A stretch of DNA of 64,000 nt from Diploscapter coronatus (Eukaryota > Nematoda > Chromadorea > Rhabditida > Rhabditidae): positions 72,431,249 to 72,495,248 of the forward strand of contig OZ038423.1 of assembly GCA_964036155.1 (NCBI GenBank). The letters run 5' to 3'. This document shows, one piece after another, positions 36,301-59,472 of this stretch (within the stretch, counting starts at the first letter, position 1; every line of letters starts with the position of its first letter). A program made the position numbers and the translations under genes. A model generated the notes under the pieces. It was not told where the DNA came from, made no database searches, and saw only the letters and a list, made by a program, of their open reading frames with translations.

Positions 36301-39300
36301 ATCCGATCGAAAAATGTCGGAAGATGGACTGGAATCGGATTTTCTAAGTAATCTTTAGATCATACAAATTCGAACCTGACAACTCTGAAAATTCCGGGTT
36401 TAAAAATAAATTTACAACATTTAGGACCGGAGAAATGGCAAACTCTGATGTTTATACCGGATGGGTTTATGAGGGCAAAGCCTATGTGACCGATAGATTC
36501 TCCTACGGAAGGCAACTTCCTGCTATTGATCCTCAGGATAGACAAGATGCCTATAATGTCTCAGGAAAAATCGAAAATGATATCCAGGCAAGCTCAAAAA
36601 TTGGCTAATCTGAAATAACAGTTGCATCATAATCACATGAAAAACTTTCAAATGTAAAGTAATAATTCCTGCCACTTTTTCTAGGAGCATTTAACAAATC
36701 TAAAAGTTCAGATCCTAACCTTCCATCGAAAGCTGAAGACCCTTGACACCACAACAGACTACCCCTTGGATAAATGCTACTATTTCTTGTTCCCAATTGG
36801 AGGCGGCCGAGTTTTAGCCCGTAAGAGCAGTGACTTCGCTATCGCTAAGACTCCCATAGGTTAGTTCGAATTTAAGTTTCATGACAAAGTGCTAATTTAG
36901 GCTACCACGATTTGTACGAGCCTAAATCTTCCCCTAAGAAAATCTGTCTGTGCGATGAAAACGGCGTTGTAATTGGAAAGGACGACGCTGTACCTACAAG
37001 AGTCCGAGTTAGAAGACAGGCTCAACAAGCTCAAGGAAAATTACCCTTGAAAGGTAGTGAATTTCATGTTTTAGAATTTCGATATCCAGAAATGTTAGTT
37101 TATCTTGCAATTTTATTTACCCGAGGTTTTTATTCCCTAGGATTTCACATATCCTGTTCTCAAATATCCTAATTTAGATGCGATGTCCTGTACCGATATG
37201 ACGGTTGCGTTTGTTGAAGATAGCCGAGTTAGAATTAGGGACTTCTATTCGCCATCTCAGGTAAATTTGAGATTTTAGATAATTTTTTATAAACAATGGC
37301 TTTAGGCTTCTCCCGTCCCTGATCAGAAATTGGGCGGCTCCGACTCATTGACTGATGCCGCTGGAATGCAGAAGGATGGAGTCACCACTATCGTTTTCAG
37401 GAAGAAGTTGCAAGGTAACAAATTTCAGAAAAATAACATTTTTCGAAAAAAAACCTATAGAGAAAAACTAAAAATAGAATATTTTTAGCTAGTGACAAAT
37501 TCGACCACACCATCGTCAATGCACCGATGAGCGTCATCTGGGCTAAGGGGGCTGACTCTAGAAATTACGTCCATATGATTCCAAACGGTGAAGACAAGGA
37601 GTTCACCTTCTTCCAACCTGGAGTCTTTAGGTTATCATTTTCTATTTAGTAACAACTTATTTCCACTTATTCTATTTGCCAAAATCTCAATCACTGAATT
37701 TTTGTCGAAAACAAGCAATTGTAAAAATTTCACATAAGAAAACTGAAGCTCCACCATAAATAGAGAATCAATATTTAGATACCACGGAAAGAACAAGCGT
37801 GGCGTGATGACAATCAATTTCTTGGATGGTAAGAAAAGTTTAAATTTTTCGAAAAAAGACTAAATTTCAGATCACTCAGTACCTAAAGGAGAGACCGTTC
37901 ATGGAATGCAAGTGGGAGTTTCTACATGCAAGGGTCGATTCTCTATGCCTGAGGGATGCTCGGGAAGTGAATGCACCTACTTCGTGGAGTGGAACTCGGA
38001 TGGTCAGGTTGCGAGGTTCACTGTCATGGTAAGGATTTTTGAACTTTCTGATCCTCAATTTTCTTACCTAATCTTGACATCAAGTTTATCCCTGAATTTA
38101 TGATGCTGATTATTCTGATTTACACTAGACGTCACCTTTAGATTGAAGTTCATGAATATCAAATATAAAACTGTTGAATTTAAAAGCTGGACTTCAAAAT
38201 GTTCGAAAAAGTTAGGCTAAAGTTACAATGTTTTACTTCTGCACTGAGTGTTGCTGAATTTCTACAACCAACTTAATTTAGTCGAAACTCGAAGTGAACA
38301 GATGGACAGCTGTCGGTTTCTCTCACGACGGCAGTATGGCCGCATCGGATGTGATCGTGATTGGCGTGCAGAAGGACATCGAGAAGAGCAGCGAAATGCA
38401 AGTGACTGTCACCGATCAGTTCATGCCCGGGTATGGAAGGCCGACGATCGATGAACAGCAGGATATCTTCGACGTGGAGGTGGGACGTCATCAAAATAGC
38501 GTCTTTGTTAAAAAAGTCACTTTATTTTTGAAAAAGTTTAATCTGACGTCATCATGATTTCTTGAAAATATGTCTATGCTTTGATAGAATTCGTCGCGTC
38601 GTTTGCAGACTCGACTTCTGACGACATTTCTTAGATGACACCAATTTAAATTTTGAATTCAGACGAGTTTCGCCGATGGCATCCTGAACGCCAATTTCTC
38701 TCGTGAGCTCCATTCGGACGACAACAACGACGTCGATTTGAAGGAGTGCGTCTATCTGCTCTACACCCCACATGGAGGCAGAATCGAGACGAACGGAGAA
38801 ATCAGGAAACATGGAGAGACACCACTAGCTAGCAAGACTAAGGTAATTTGTTAGGTGTTTGAAAATCTAACTCAGGTTTGGATGATATTACTGTTAAAGC
38901 TTGAGTCTTCAATTTGCATCTTTGACTTTTCCTTTGTCAAAAATGTTCTATTTTCTTTTTATTTATTTTGACACTGATACTGATCTTCGATGCTGAGATC
39001 ATAGTTCTCATTTACCTCAACAGTTCAGTGCGCACAACGAATTTTCAGATCTGCCTCGACACCTGCAAGGAAGTGAAGGAAGAAACCCGGCCTCACTCCG
39101 TCCCAATTCCAAGTGTACCCATCGAAGTTCCACCTACACCAAGGATCCACGAGACTACGATCGGTACTATTTTTGAACAATCTACAATTTGTATGGTAGT
39201 CACATGAAATAACTTTGAGAGAGAACTCATTCTAGCTTTTCTTGCTATATATATATATATATAATTTTTGTATATTATCTGCCACATAAAATGGTCGTAT

Positions 39301-41894
39301 CTTTTCAGAGAAGACCAGACCTACTACAGTCACTGTGCCAAAGACTCAATATACTCACCAGGTTCAGACTCAGGTAAAATAACGAGAATTTAATTCTAAA
39401 GTCGTGTGTCTAAACTGGACTAAAATCCGACATAGAAATACTTAAGTCTGACTTTATTGTAAAAAAACGATCCTTAGGGAACCCACGAGGACACCCATTT
39501 CACCCAACCACCTGCCATTCCAACTACACAATACACGACCCAGAGACCGAGAATTCAAGAAACCGACAAGAAGAGACCTTCTCAATCCGACCCACGTAAG
39601 ATTTTTAATGATCAAATAAGTGAAGATCGCCTTTCTCAGTTCGTATTCTTTCCAAATTATAAGAAAATCATTGTTTCCGGAACATTTGCATATTTTTGAA
39701 TTATTTACCACATGAAGATCAGCTTCTAATGACAAATTCATGGTTCAACTGACGAATTTAGACATTTTCATGATTTAATTTATGAAGATCAACCTTCTTT
39801 CCGCATAAATCTTTAAAAATTGCTATAAAATCGGAAAACTCCGACAAATCTAGACATCGCCGTGGTCTATGTGCCGGACGAGACGGAACAGGTCCGTGGC
39901 AAGTATGGACTGCGAGTCAGGATTCTCAACAGAGAGTTCACCGATGCACTCAAGGACTCCAATTCGGAATACCATCAATCGCTTACCAAAGAAGTCGTCG
40001 CTGCGGTAAGAATAGAAATATTGGGACATCATTTAGAAATTGAATGGCGCCTTTTGTGAAGTCATAATTTAATAAATAACATCATAATTTTATAAAGGAC
40101 GTCAAAGTTAATTAAAGAAGTCATTTTATCAAAAGACGCTATTTCCAGATCAACCGTCTTCTGCACGACAAATGGAAGGGCGTTCAAGTTTCCAAGATTC
40201 TCGGATATTCCAAGGGTTCTGTTATCGCTGATGTTGAGGTATCAAGTATTCTGTACTTTAAGATTTTCGATTTTTTATTTAGGTCGTTTCTACTAGAGAC
40301 ACTCCTCGTCCTATCGAAATCAAGTCTCAAATCGAGGAAAATGCTATTCGTGGTGCTGTCAATGGATTGAGAATTGAGCCTTCCACCGTCAAGGCCAATT
40401 TGATCGGTAAAATTAAAACATTGTTTAATAGTAATAATAGACCCCTAAAATGCAAGCTCCTAAAAATAAGAATCTCTAAAATATATAAGACACGAAATAC
40501 AAAGACCAAATTTTAGAAGATGAGCCCAGGATCGAGCACGCCATGGTGGACCCTTCATTCACTCGAAATATCATCATCATCTCCGTCTGCGTTCTTCTAC
40601 TAGCCCTGACGATCCTCTGCTGTTGCTGTCTGCTGTGCCGAGTGCGGAGGACTTCTCACCGATTTGTAAGTTTTCTTTCTTCACACCCTAAAGTTCTTGA
40701 AATTCCTATTCTAGGACTCCTACCCAATCCCCCATCCAACTGGAATGCACCCGTACGGAAATTGTAAGTTTTTGTTTTCCATATAGCACCATTTTTGGCA
40801 ACTTTGGTTACATTGATGATGTCATGATTGCCAAATGTCATGGTAATTAATGGTAACACTTTAGTCGGAGCGCCCCAAAATGATAAGGGCAAGAGCTTTG
40901 AAAACGCTGCTTTCGCTATGAGGCATTCTTCACAAACCACCGCGTCGAGCAAACATGGGGATAGCCCCAATTTGAATGGTACTTCATCGAATGGTAATGG
41001 GCACCAAGCGAATGGTAACGGTAACCATCATACGAATGGTACCGTCGAAAAAGCGCCTGGTATGGTAGTTGAGTCCCATTTCGGTAACTAATGCATGGTA
41101 ATCTAGATGGTATCGGTGAGACCACATATAAGGAATGGTTCGATAAAGTCGGCTCAAAACCAGCGAGTCAGCATGTAAGCAAGAACAATTGAAAATGCAT
41201 GGAAAGAAAGTGAACCGTGCCGCACTTTGCGATTTTTCGAGAGAATGAAAGGAGGAGTACTTTGTTTCCATGCACAGCTTTGTTGATGAGAGGGAAAAAA
41301 GACTCGCCCACTAAAGCGTGCATGATTTGCGAAAGTTAGGGGGATTTGCAAAGTGCGGTACGGTTGACTTTCTTTCCACGCTAGACAGAGTGCGTTAAGA
41401 ATATGGACAATGCCATAATTTCAAGAAGAGAATTTCTCTCGTTACTCTCATATTGAAGCTTTTATTGGAGAAAAAAGATTCTTTCGCTTTAGAAAAATTA
41501 TTTGGCTGGTAGATTATGTGAAATTTTCCAAGTTTTAACGCACCCTGAAGAAGGTGATTTGTAAACCAAATGATACTATGACAGAAGACGCCAGATAAGT
41601 ATTGCAAGATAAATCTGATATGGAATTTTTCTCATAAAGTTTCTGTCATATCTTGTGGCTTACAAATTGCTCTAAAATCCGTATTTTACTAAACAAATGA
41701 GTTTCCAGGTAGAGGAAAGCCTCGTTTCGCCCCGCGGACCTCCAAATACTTCACTTCATCCTAGCCAACCCTATGTGTCCTACCCGAACGACCCCTCTGG
41801 CTACTACACTCTTGGGGGTGAGCATCGAATGGGAGGGCAACCACCTGCCAATTCACGAGAAAACGGGACGCCACGATATTTCAGACAATACTAG
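30345..41894 (+). CDS. Giant type I membrane protein with EGF, TIL, DOMON and SEA domains
   Basis: About 38 exons, about 1,700 residues. Order: signal peptide (cut after VYG, leaving HIRLVFPAPRQPALD); an N-terminal module with APHAGGIRLEVL and CANCAIRL...SCGDV; two EGF-like repeats (about 150-220); a short DOMON-like piece (SWVAVGWKP, about 265); three TIL-type cysteine blocks (about 320-550, two ending CxYWGDCP); a Thr-rich linker; DOMON domains at about 580-735, 775-940, 990-1115 (DGVTTIVFRKKL, IWAKGADSRNYVH, YHGKNKRGVMTINF) and 1130-1295; a Thr/Pro linker; a SEA-like domain (about 1395-1515); one membrane helix (IIIISVCVLLLALTILCCCC); and a cytoplasmic tail. DOMON domains bind haem or sugars, so an extracellular surface or matrix role is likely. 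The N-terminal His and the PHxGG His resemble copper-binding LPMO-type modules, but this is inference. One intron has a GC donor (36,588). Two C-termini are possible (see findings); AATAAA at 41,901 supports the distal one. Confidence 0.87.
30802..30815 (+). repeat. (CG)n tract in an intron
   Basis: Fourteen alternating C/G bases in intron 1 of the DOMON gene, in an otherwise AT-rich setting. Such tracts can adopt Z-DNA. Confidence 0.7.
41200..41379. mobile_element. Foldback MITE in the last DOMON intron
   Basis: Terminal inverted repeats of about 33 bases: TGGAAAGAAAGTGAACCGTG then CCGCACTTTGC at the left, and the complement of GCAAAGTGCGGTACGG then TTGACTTTCTTTCCA at the right. An internal piece (tcgcccactaaagcgtgc) recurs as 'tcgcccataaaagcgtgc' at about 53,491 in a forkhead-gene intron, so the family is dispersed. 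Confidence 0.7.
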
Positions 41895-43226
41895 GCTGAC
41901 AATAAATAGGCCTCGATTCTGAAACATGCCTAAAAGCCAGATCATATATTTTCAGAAATTTTTAAATTAGGGCCTATTTTATGTCTGCAATTTTGTGATA
42001 TTTTTATTGCCGAGGTGTAAATTGCGATTTTCAGGTCATATTGATGAAATAGTGCAAGAAAATCGCAATTTTCTACTAATTTTCGCTAAAGCTGTCTTTA
42101 AAAGAAGATTGATTTGTTTTCTTTCTGAGTTATTTACAACTTGTAAAGTTTCGATGCTCAATTTTAACTGAATATATCATCCACGATTTAGATTCTAGAG
42201 AAAGTAAAATTGCATTTTGATGAAAGTACGCATAATATTAGTCCCATATTACGATCTGTATACTTTTAAAAGGTAGACTCGTTTTTATTTTTCAAATTTG
42301 CTTTTTAAGTCTTGGTATTTCATTCTTGCCTGCTCATAACGTGTCCATAACTCATACAAAATATGTTTTTGTTTTATTTTACGAATTTTAGGTTAAAATC
42401 CAAAAACTTAATTAGAAGACATTAAGTTGGCCTAAAATTCGTTAAACAGGTCGAATTTTATAATTTTTCACTTTTACTTTCTGGGTTCGGTCGAAAAACA
42501 GCCAAAAATGTTTAATATTTCACTTTTTATTACAATTTCTCTAGGTATCCTAGCCCTTGACCAGACCTCAATATTTTCTTTTTCAGAAAAAAATCGATTT
42601 ATTTATTGAATTATGATAAAAATCTGAAAAATAATAAAAATCTCAATAAACTTCGTGTTGTTCTTTGTTTTTGAACGAAGGGTTTGAAAAATCGATAAAA
42701 CTTTAGCTGAGGAAAGACAATGAAAGCGACTCTCTCTTGTTTGTGTAATTGATAATGGAAAACTGAACCCTTGAGTTCAAATTTTTATTTATAAGAGTAT
42801 TTAAGCTCAATGGAACCAACATTTTCCTTTAATTAATGCTAAGGTTTGTAATTTTCTTTCATTGGTAAAACGATCAAATCATGGTATTATCACGTGAAGC
42901 TTTAAGATTTCTTTCAACCTCTAAAAATTCTTTGATATTTCCCCGAAAATAATTGGAAAAGTAACAAATAGACGCTCACTGACATGTGGCGGGCACATTT
43001 TTGCCTAGCGTCAGACGCTTATCGGTTCAGGATCTTATAGACGCTTATCAGTGACCTAGGAAAATTGCCTACAAAAATGGTCATCATTAGATTATTGGCA
43101 GACCTTTATCATGCTTTCTTCACTTTCTAATACTTTGAATTAGCAGCGAATTTCAGGATATTTGGATTTTTAAAGTCTCGGTTGGTTAAATTAATCTTGA
43201 ATATTTACGATATATCAAATCATCTA
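41895..43226. other. Intergenic region
   Basis: AT-rich spacer between the DOMON and GH31 genes, which run in the same direction. The DOMON polyadenylation hexamer is at 41,901-41,906. I see no exon or RNA gene. Confidence 0.5.
41901..41906 (+). terminator. Polyadenylation signal of the DOMON gene
   Basis: AATAAA seven bases after the TAG at 41,892-41,894. No comparable signal follows the alternative stop at 41,089-41,091. Confidence 0.5.
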
Positions 43227-48319
<5,093 letters not shown>

Positions 48320-49313
48320 AATTTGTACTATATTAACTTCTATTGTATGTTCATAATTTATTAGAATTGTTCATATTTGGTAAAGAACTTAATCTCATAC
48401 ATTGCAATTCTTTATTCAATTAAAACCATTTCTAATAGCACCCAAAATCATTGAAATGAAATGAAACGTTCATAAATGATACGGTGTATGACAAAAACTA
48501 CGGCGACTTTTTGAATTTAACCCAAAGATATGTTAAAATTTATACAATGGTTTTAAGCTACCTAAATATCAGAAAATATCTAATTTGATAACGATTTGGG
48601 CAAAATTTGATGGTAATTTGTATAAACTTAAATTAGTTATAACCACAACGACTAGGTAAGTTAAGCTGCTGATATTCAACCCGAATAATTTTAAAATATC
48701 GACTAATTTTGGAGATTAGGGTAGTTTTAGGAGCTGAATTAGGGAATGAAATTTAAGTTTAGACAAGATAGCATTAAATTGTAAATTTAGATATGTTTAA
48801 TCTACCTAAGATTAAATATTTTCAAGAAAAAGTAATCTTAGAAGTTTGCATATCGAATTCGATAAAATATTCTGTGAGCCATAATGATTTTAGATAAATG
48901 ATATAATTGAGGGTTGTTAACGTTCAATTTTTAAAGATATAGAAATTTACATTGCCTTAAAGTTATGGAAGCTGCTTATTTATAGGTAATAGAGATGGAC
49001 GAAAGTTCCGACTTCGGTTTCGAAAAGTTTTTGGACGAAATTTCAGTTACGGATTTTTCTTAAAAATATTGACACGTCCAATCCTAATATATAATAAAGA
49101 AGAATTTAAATAAAAGTAAAGAAGAAATGTTTGGAAATGTCGCCCAAAAGCAAATGTTGCGCTGAAACTTCAAAGGGAAGAGCGAGCGCCTTCTTTGAAT
49201 CATTGCATTACAAAAAAAATAGTAGGGATATTTAAAACGTTTAGAAATGACACTGTACCTTAAACGATGATGGTATTTGACAGTATTTACCAATTTCAAT
49301 GAATATTCTCTAT
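48320..49313. other. Intergenic region between convergent genes
   Basis: About 1 kb of AT-rich sequence separating the 3' ends of the GH31 gene and the minus-strand Golgi-type gene. Nothing else is seen. Confidence 0.5.
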
Positions 49314-54867
<5,554 letters not shown>

Positions 54868-56109
54868 AACCACATCAGAGTGCAGAAACGCAGAGGAAGT
54901 GATCAATATTAACTTCCAGAAACTTTCACATTCAGCATAACCTGAAATTCGCTACTTCAATGTAAAGAAACCTTTAAAAATCACATTAAGCGTCAGTAAT
55001 AGTTTCAATATTAAGTATTCTAAAAAAGAAATACTTCAAACTTAACATTCAACTTTGAATAACACCGAGGAAAACTTAAATTTAACGTCGATGTTGAATA
55101 TTTAATAAGTAACAAGGCACATGATGATCAAGAAATATATTTGCTAATAAAAATGCAGACTACTAATTCGATCAAATCGAATTGTGACTACGGCAAGTCA
55201 GTCAGAAGGAAAGGCATTGAAGACATTGGCAGACTCCCGGGTCTCGACGCGACTGCTTCGCAGGCTCTATTCAATGGTACTGTAGCGCCGCATGCAGCGC
55301 TAGAGAAGCGAGAGTATGGCGAAGGGTGGGAGCATTCGTTAGAGAACAGAGAGTTGTGCGGTCAGGCACGCAGAGGAAAGGGAGCCCATCGGTTGATGAA
55401 GAGAGGCTCGTGGCCTGTGCTGCTGTGCTTTCTTTGTACTGCTTTCCAGAGCCTATCTCCCAGGACTGGTGTTTGTAATTTTCCAATATCAAGGGCGACA
55501 TGTCATTTATAGTTGCCAATTCACGTGACCCTAACCGGCACGTTCAAAATCCCGACTGAACGAATTGATTCGTTTTTCAATCAATTTCCTTTCATAAGAT
55601 TTCTCCACACCTCTACCTCCATACCTGCAAATAGCTTCTTCTTATCTCGGCAAGGGTATATTGATCGAGGCCTTCCTAGAGTGCGTTTGTTCTCTTTCCT
55701 TAAATTCGCTTAATCATCGTCAGCTTATCATTCGTTTTCAATGATAACGAAACTGTCATTCACCTTATGAGAGAATACTCTTGGTTCTTGACTAATTGGA
55801 TGACGAAGTCTAAAGCACTTGTAATTTATTCAACCAATACCACCTCCAATGTTAACCAATAAGCCTATGTTGGAATTAATTATTCTAAACTTGATCGATA
55901 CCGAATTCTCCTTCCTCGACCACACTCTATATCCTTGATCAATCCGCAACCACCCATTAATTCAATCGATTGACATCGTTTTCGCTCATCCACTTGCTTT
56001 CAGATAGCTTATGTTAGATGCGATAGCGTGTTGTGTTGGATAATAGTGCATTCCCACACCCTAGTCAACCTATCAACTTGACTCCACCATCAGTCAGTTG
56101 TGAACGCGT
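54868..56109. other. Intergenic region with a GC-rich block
   Basis: Lies between divergent starts of the Golgi-type gene (-) and CNOT2 (+). Positions 55,180-55,510 are clearly richer in G and C than the surroundings and open on both strands (123 codons plus, 82 codons minus). No splice-linked exon or known domain is visible, and there is no clear terminal repeat. It could be a promoter-associated block, an unrecognised gene or an element. Confidence 0.4.
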
Positions 56110-58776
56110 ATGAGTCCAGGTATGTCATTGCGTCATTACCCGTGTAATCTGAAAAGGTAGTAACGGAACTAATGCCGATTTGCACTTGTTCTCACATCAA
56201 TTTATAAATATCATCGCCTTCATAATGAATTCGATATGATAGGGTGATATTTATACCTACTAACGACTAGATAAGACAAGATTTCACTTACTGCTTTACT
56301 ACGTTTCCATTTTACCTAAACAGTCTCTATTTTTAAAATTCACGACAATTTTAGTAGGAGGCGTAGCCACAGATCGTCGTGTCGCCGCTCACCCACCACA
56401 TTCGCATTCGCAACCGACTCAGCCCCCGTACCATTCCTCGCCCCATTCACATTCATTGTTTGCTGCCGTCCGGAACAGCTCCGTAACAGCCAACAACAAC
56501 AACAACAACCAAGCTGCTGGTAGCCAACCCACCAACCCAGACAACAACATTATCAACGAGAACGAATTCCCATCGCTGGGCGCCAGAAGTGAGAATTTCC
56601 CCATTGATTCAGGAAAAGCGGTATCATTGAAATGGTGTAGTTTTATGGAAGGATCTTATTATTGCTCAAATTCTGTGAAACTAATAATAGAGACCACGTT
56701 CATCAAACCAGGCAGCATTGAATAACTCCATTTATTCCAAAGCCGCAATATTTTGATTCAGACACTCCTTCGGGTGGTGGATTCTCGCCTTTGGCCACAA
56801 CGAGTGGTGGAACAGCAGCCCAGTCGCCTCTTCCCTACAAAGACAGTAATCATCGGGCTAATTATGGTATGGATCGTGTATAGTCGAAAATATACGAAAA
56901 CAATCGATACGGACTTTTATAAGCTTACGAAATACCATGATGAACATTATGGGTCGATGGGATCGATTTATTCGACATCTTTATTTCAGCTACGCTAATG
57001 CGCAACAGCGATGGCGCATTGACGAATCCCGAGTTCACGATTCAGTCCGAAGATTTTCCCGCGCTGCCAGCCAACCCCATTGGGGGCTCTCAGACGCCTT
57101 CTCAACAGCCACCTCAGCCACAACAGGGTCCTGGTTCGGCCACGCCCAATCAGTTGCAGGCAAATCTCATTAGTCAGGCTCCGCAGAATCTGGTTTGTCT
57201 TTATCTCTGTTTCTCAGGAGTTTGTCTTTGATCCTCAATAGCCCTTCGATATATAACTTTGGGTTCCAGATGACCGCGGCTTCGGAAACGTTCAACGCGG
57301 TGTCGGACGCGCAGGGCTCGCGACCTGGTGCCGAACCGCTTAAGGGCATCATCACGAGGCCCGACGGTATGCTTTTGCCCGGATATTCAAGAAACCTCAT
57401 GATATCCAAGTTTTTTCATAAATCATTTAAGTCATGTGGTTTCAAGATCGTGCTCTAACTCTAGATCGGTGATTTAAGCATCGTTGATTTTCAGGCGAAG
57501 TCTCAAATATACCCCCTCCGATGCTGTGCGACCAGTTCGGCATGGCCGGTCTCCTGACCTATCTCCGCTCCGTCGACAACCCGCCCATTGTCTCGCTCGC
57601 ACTCGGCTACGACTTGACCACGCTTGGACTCAATTTGAATCTTTCGGAGTAAGTCTTCAAATTTATATTGATTCCGCTATAATATACATCATATATCTTC
57701 AAGATTTAGTTTGAACTATTTAACATCATCAACTATTTTAATATATTGAAATTTGAACAACTCGCATAATACCGTGATAATTCAGTTTAAGCTGATCACA
57801 TTATTCAAACACCTAAATAAAGCCACTAATTTAAAAATTAAGTTCTATCAATTTCAGACGACACCTGTACACGACATTCGGCGGGCCGTGGTCGGACTGC
57901 CCGATTCGACCGCACGAATTGGACGTGAAGGTGCCCGAGGAGTATTTGACCAACACGCATATTCGCGACAAACTTCCGCCCGTCAAATTGAACAAGGTTC
58001 GCAAATATCTCTTCGAGAGAAATAATATCTAGCAAATTCTGCATTATCAAATCTGCCAAGCATATTCTTTTCATTCTCTTCTTGGACGAAAGTGAAAGTT
58101 ATTGCTCTTTCTCGTTTTTAGAAAGAAAAAAGGAAGACGCATACACACACACACACACAAACTCATGGAGCATTTTGTTAATTTATCTAATTATCTAACT
58201 TGAAATAATGATTATTTCGATTTGAGCTTTCGGAAGACGTTCTATTCTACCTCTTTTACAATTGTCCCGGAGAAGTCTACCAATTGGCCGCTGCCTGTGA
58301 ACTGTTCCAGAGGGATTGGCGATACCACAAGGGAGAGGGCGTGTGGCTTACCAGATCACAATACGGTCAACTCAAGGAGCAGACGGGTTCTTACGAAAAG
58401 GGAAACTACAACGTGTTTGATCAGATGCAATGGAGAAAGGTGGAGCTTTTGTTCTCGCAATATGTCCTAGCTCTTCTACTATATAAAATAAAAGAGCTTA
58501 AAATTTAAGCCCCAGATCTTCTATGCTATATTGTCTTTAAAGATAGTCGTCGCCTTCCATTTCAATGCAAATAAATTTAAGATTCCGAAAGAGCTGAAGT
58601 TGGAGTACAAGGAGCTGGAGGAAAGGCCGAAGCTGCCGACGACGTTCCCGAACATGAATGCAGGTACGGGCCCGGGCCCGAATGCCTCCGTCCCAGTGGC
58701 CGGAGGTGTGGGGCCGGCCCCACCCGGACCTGGCTCGGGTCCGGCAGGTCTCGGACCGAGTGGCAACATCTCGTAA
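56110..58776 (+). CDS. ntl-2: CNOT2/NOT2, CCR4-NOT deadenylase subunit
   Basis: About eight coding exons. The first coding exon is only ten bases (ATGAGTCCAG, 56,110-56,119) and joins in phase to a His/Pro/Asn-rich exon. Hallmarks: ENEFPSLGAR, NPEFTIQSEDFPALPANP, GIITRPDGEVSNIPPPMLCD, FGMAGLLTYLRSVDNPPIVS and LALGYDLTTLGLNLNLSE. The NOT-box follows (LSEDVLFYLFYNCPGEVYQL, AAACELFQRDWRYHKGEGVW). CNOT2 pairs with CNOT3 on the CNOT1 scaffold and is needed for mRNA deadenylation and decay. The domain ends at LEERPKLPTTFP, near the usual end. Here a Gly/Pro-rich tail of about 40 residues continues (GTGPGPNAS...GSGPAGLGPSG). Two late acceptors are GAG (58,226) and AAG (58,581). The gene symbol is by homology to the nematode gene. 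Confidence 0.93.
58143..58160 (+). repeat. (CA)n microsatellite
   Basis: About nine CA dinucleotides in a CNOT2 intron. Confidence 0.8.
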
Positions 58777-59472
58777 CCGCCCCGTGCTAAGCCCCTCTAT
58801 CTCCCGATCTCGATCATACACCACACCACCGTTCTGGGCCCCCTTTTCTTTCGACCGAACCTCGTCTGCTCGTTTCATTGTTAAGAACTTATAAATCTGC
58901 TTCTTCGTGTAAAATCTGCCCCATTGATAAATTATTCTCATGGAAATTTAGCATTGGAGCGAATTCTCTGAGGGGAGATTTATAAGTTTTCTTCTTTAAT
59001 TCCCCATCAATTCCTCGCATTTTTTGTCGAGGTATCTTCAAAATTTCCACCTTTGCCCCACCTAATTCCCGTTTTAAGTCCATCTTAAATCTTAAAACCC
59101 ATTTTTATATTTTTGCGTATGTTATATTTATGTCGAGCAATGAAGTTTGTCGTTTTTTCTTGACCTGATTAAACAAAGAAAGTAAGAAAACCGCAACCTT
59201 TGTTAATAGCCGGTAACTTGAGACGAAATAAACGATGCACAAATTCGAATATGCCAAGTGTGCATTGCATCATTTCAAATAGCCATCAGAATTATTTATC
59301 GAATCAATGAAATTTCGCGAAGTTTGTTGCTGCAAATAACGCCCTAAGTTTTGCTCGTAAAAATTGTGTTTAATCTATTTTATCTCAAGCTTATCGGTCA
59401 TTGACAACATTCTATCTGAGTTTTATAATTTATTTCAAAAACATATTTAAAATATGCTAATTTCCAAATTCA
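58777..59472. other. Intergenic region between convergent genes
   Basis: Contains the 3' untranslated regions of CNOT2 (+) and GILT (-). On the minus strand AATAAA lies at 59,434-59,429, about 40 bases past the GILT stop. A 134-codon minus-strand frame at 58,537-58,941 is the antisense of the GC-rich CNOT2 tail and is not a gene. Confidence 0.55.

Noticed and set aside
41091..41091. Taking the stop at 41,091 as the only end of the DOMON gene
   Set aside because: A phase-matched donor and a downstream exon followed by AATAAA make the distal end at least as likely.
58537..58941. 134-codon frame on the minus strand
   Set aside because: Antisense of the GC-rich Gly/Pro tail and 3' end of CNOT2, whose sense-strand exons are well supported.
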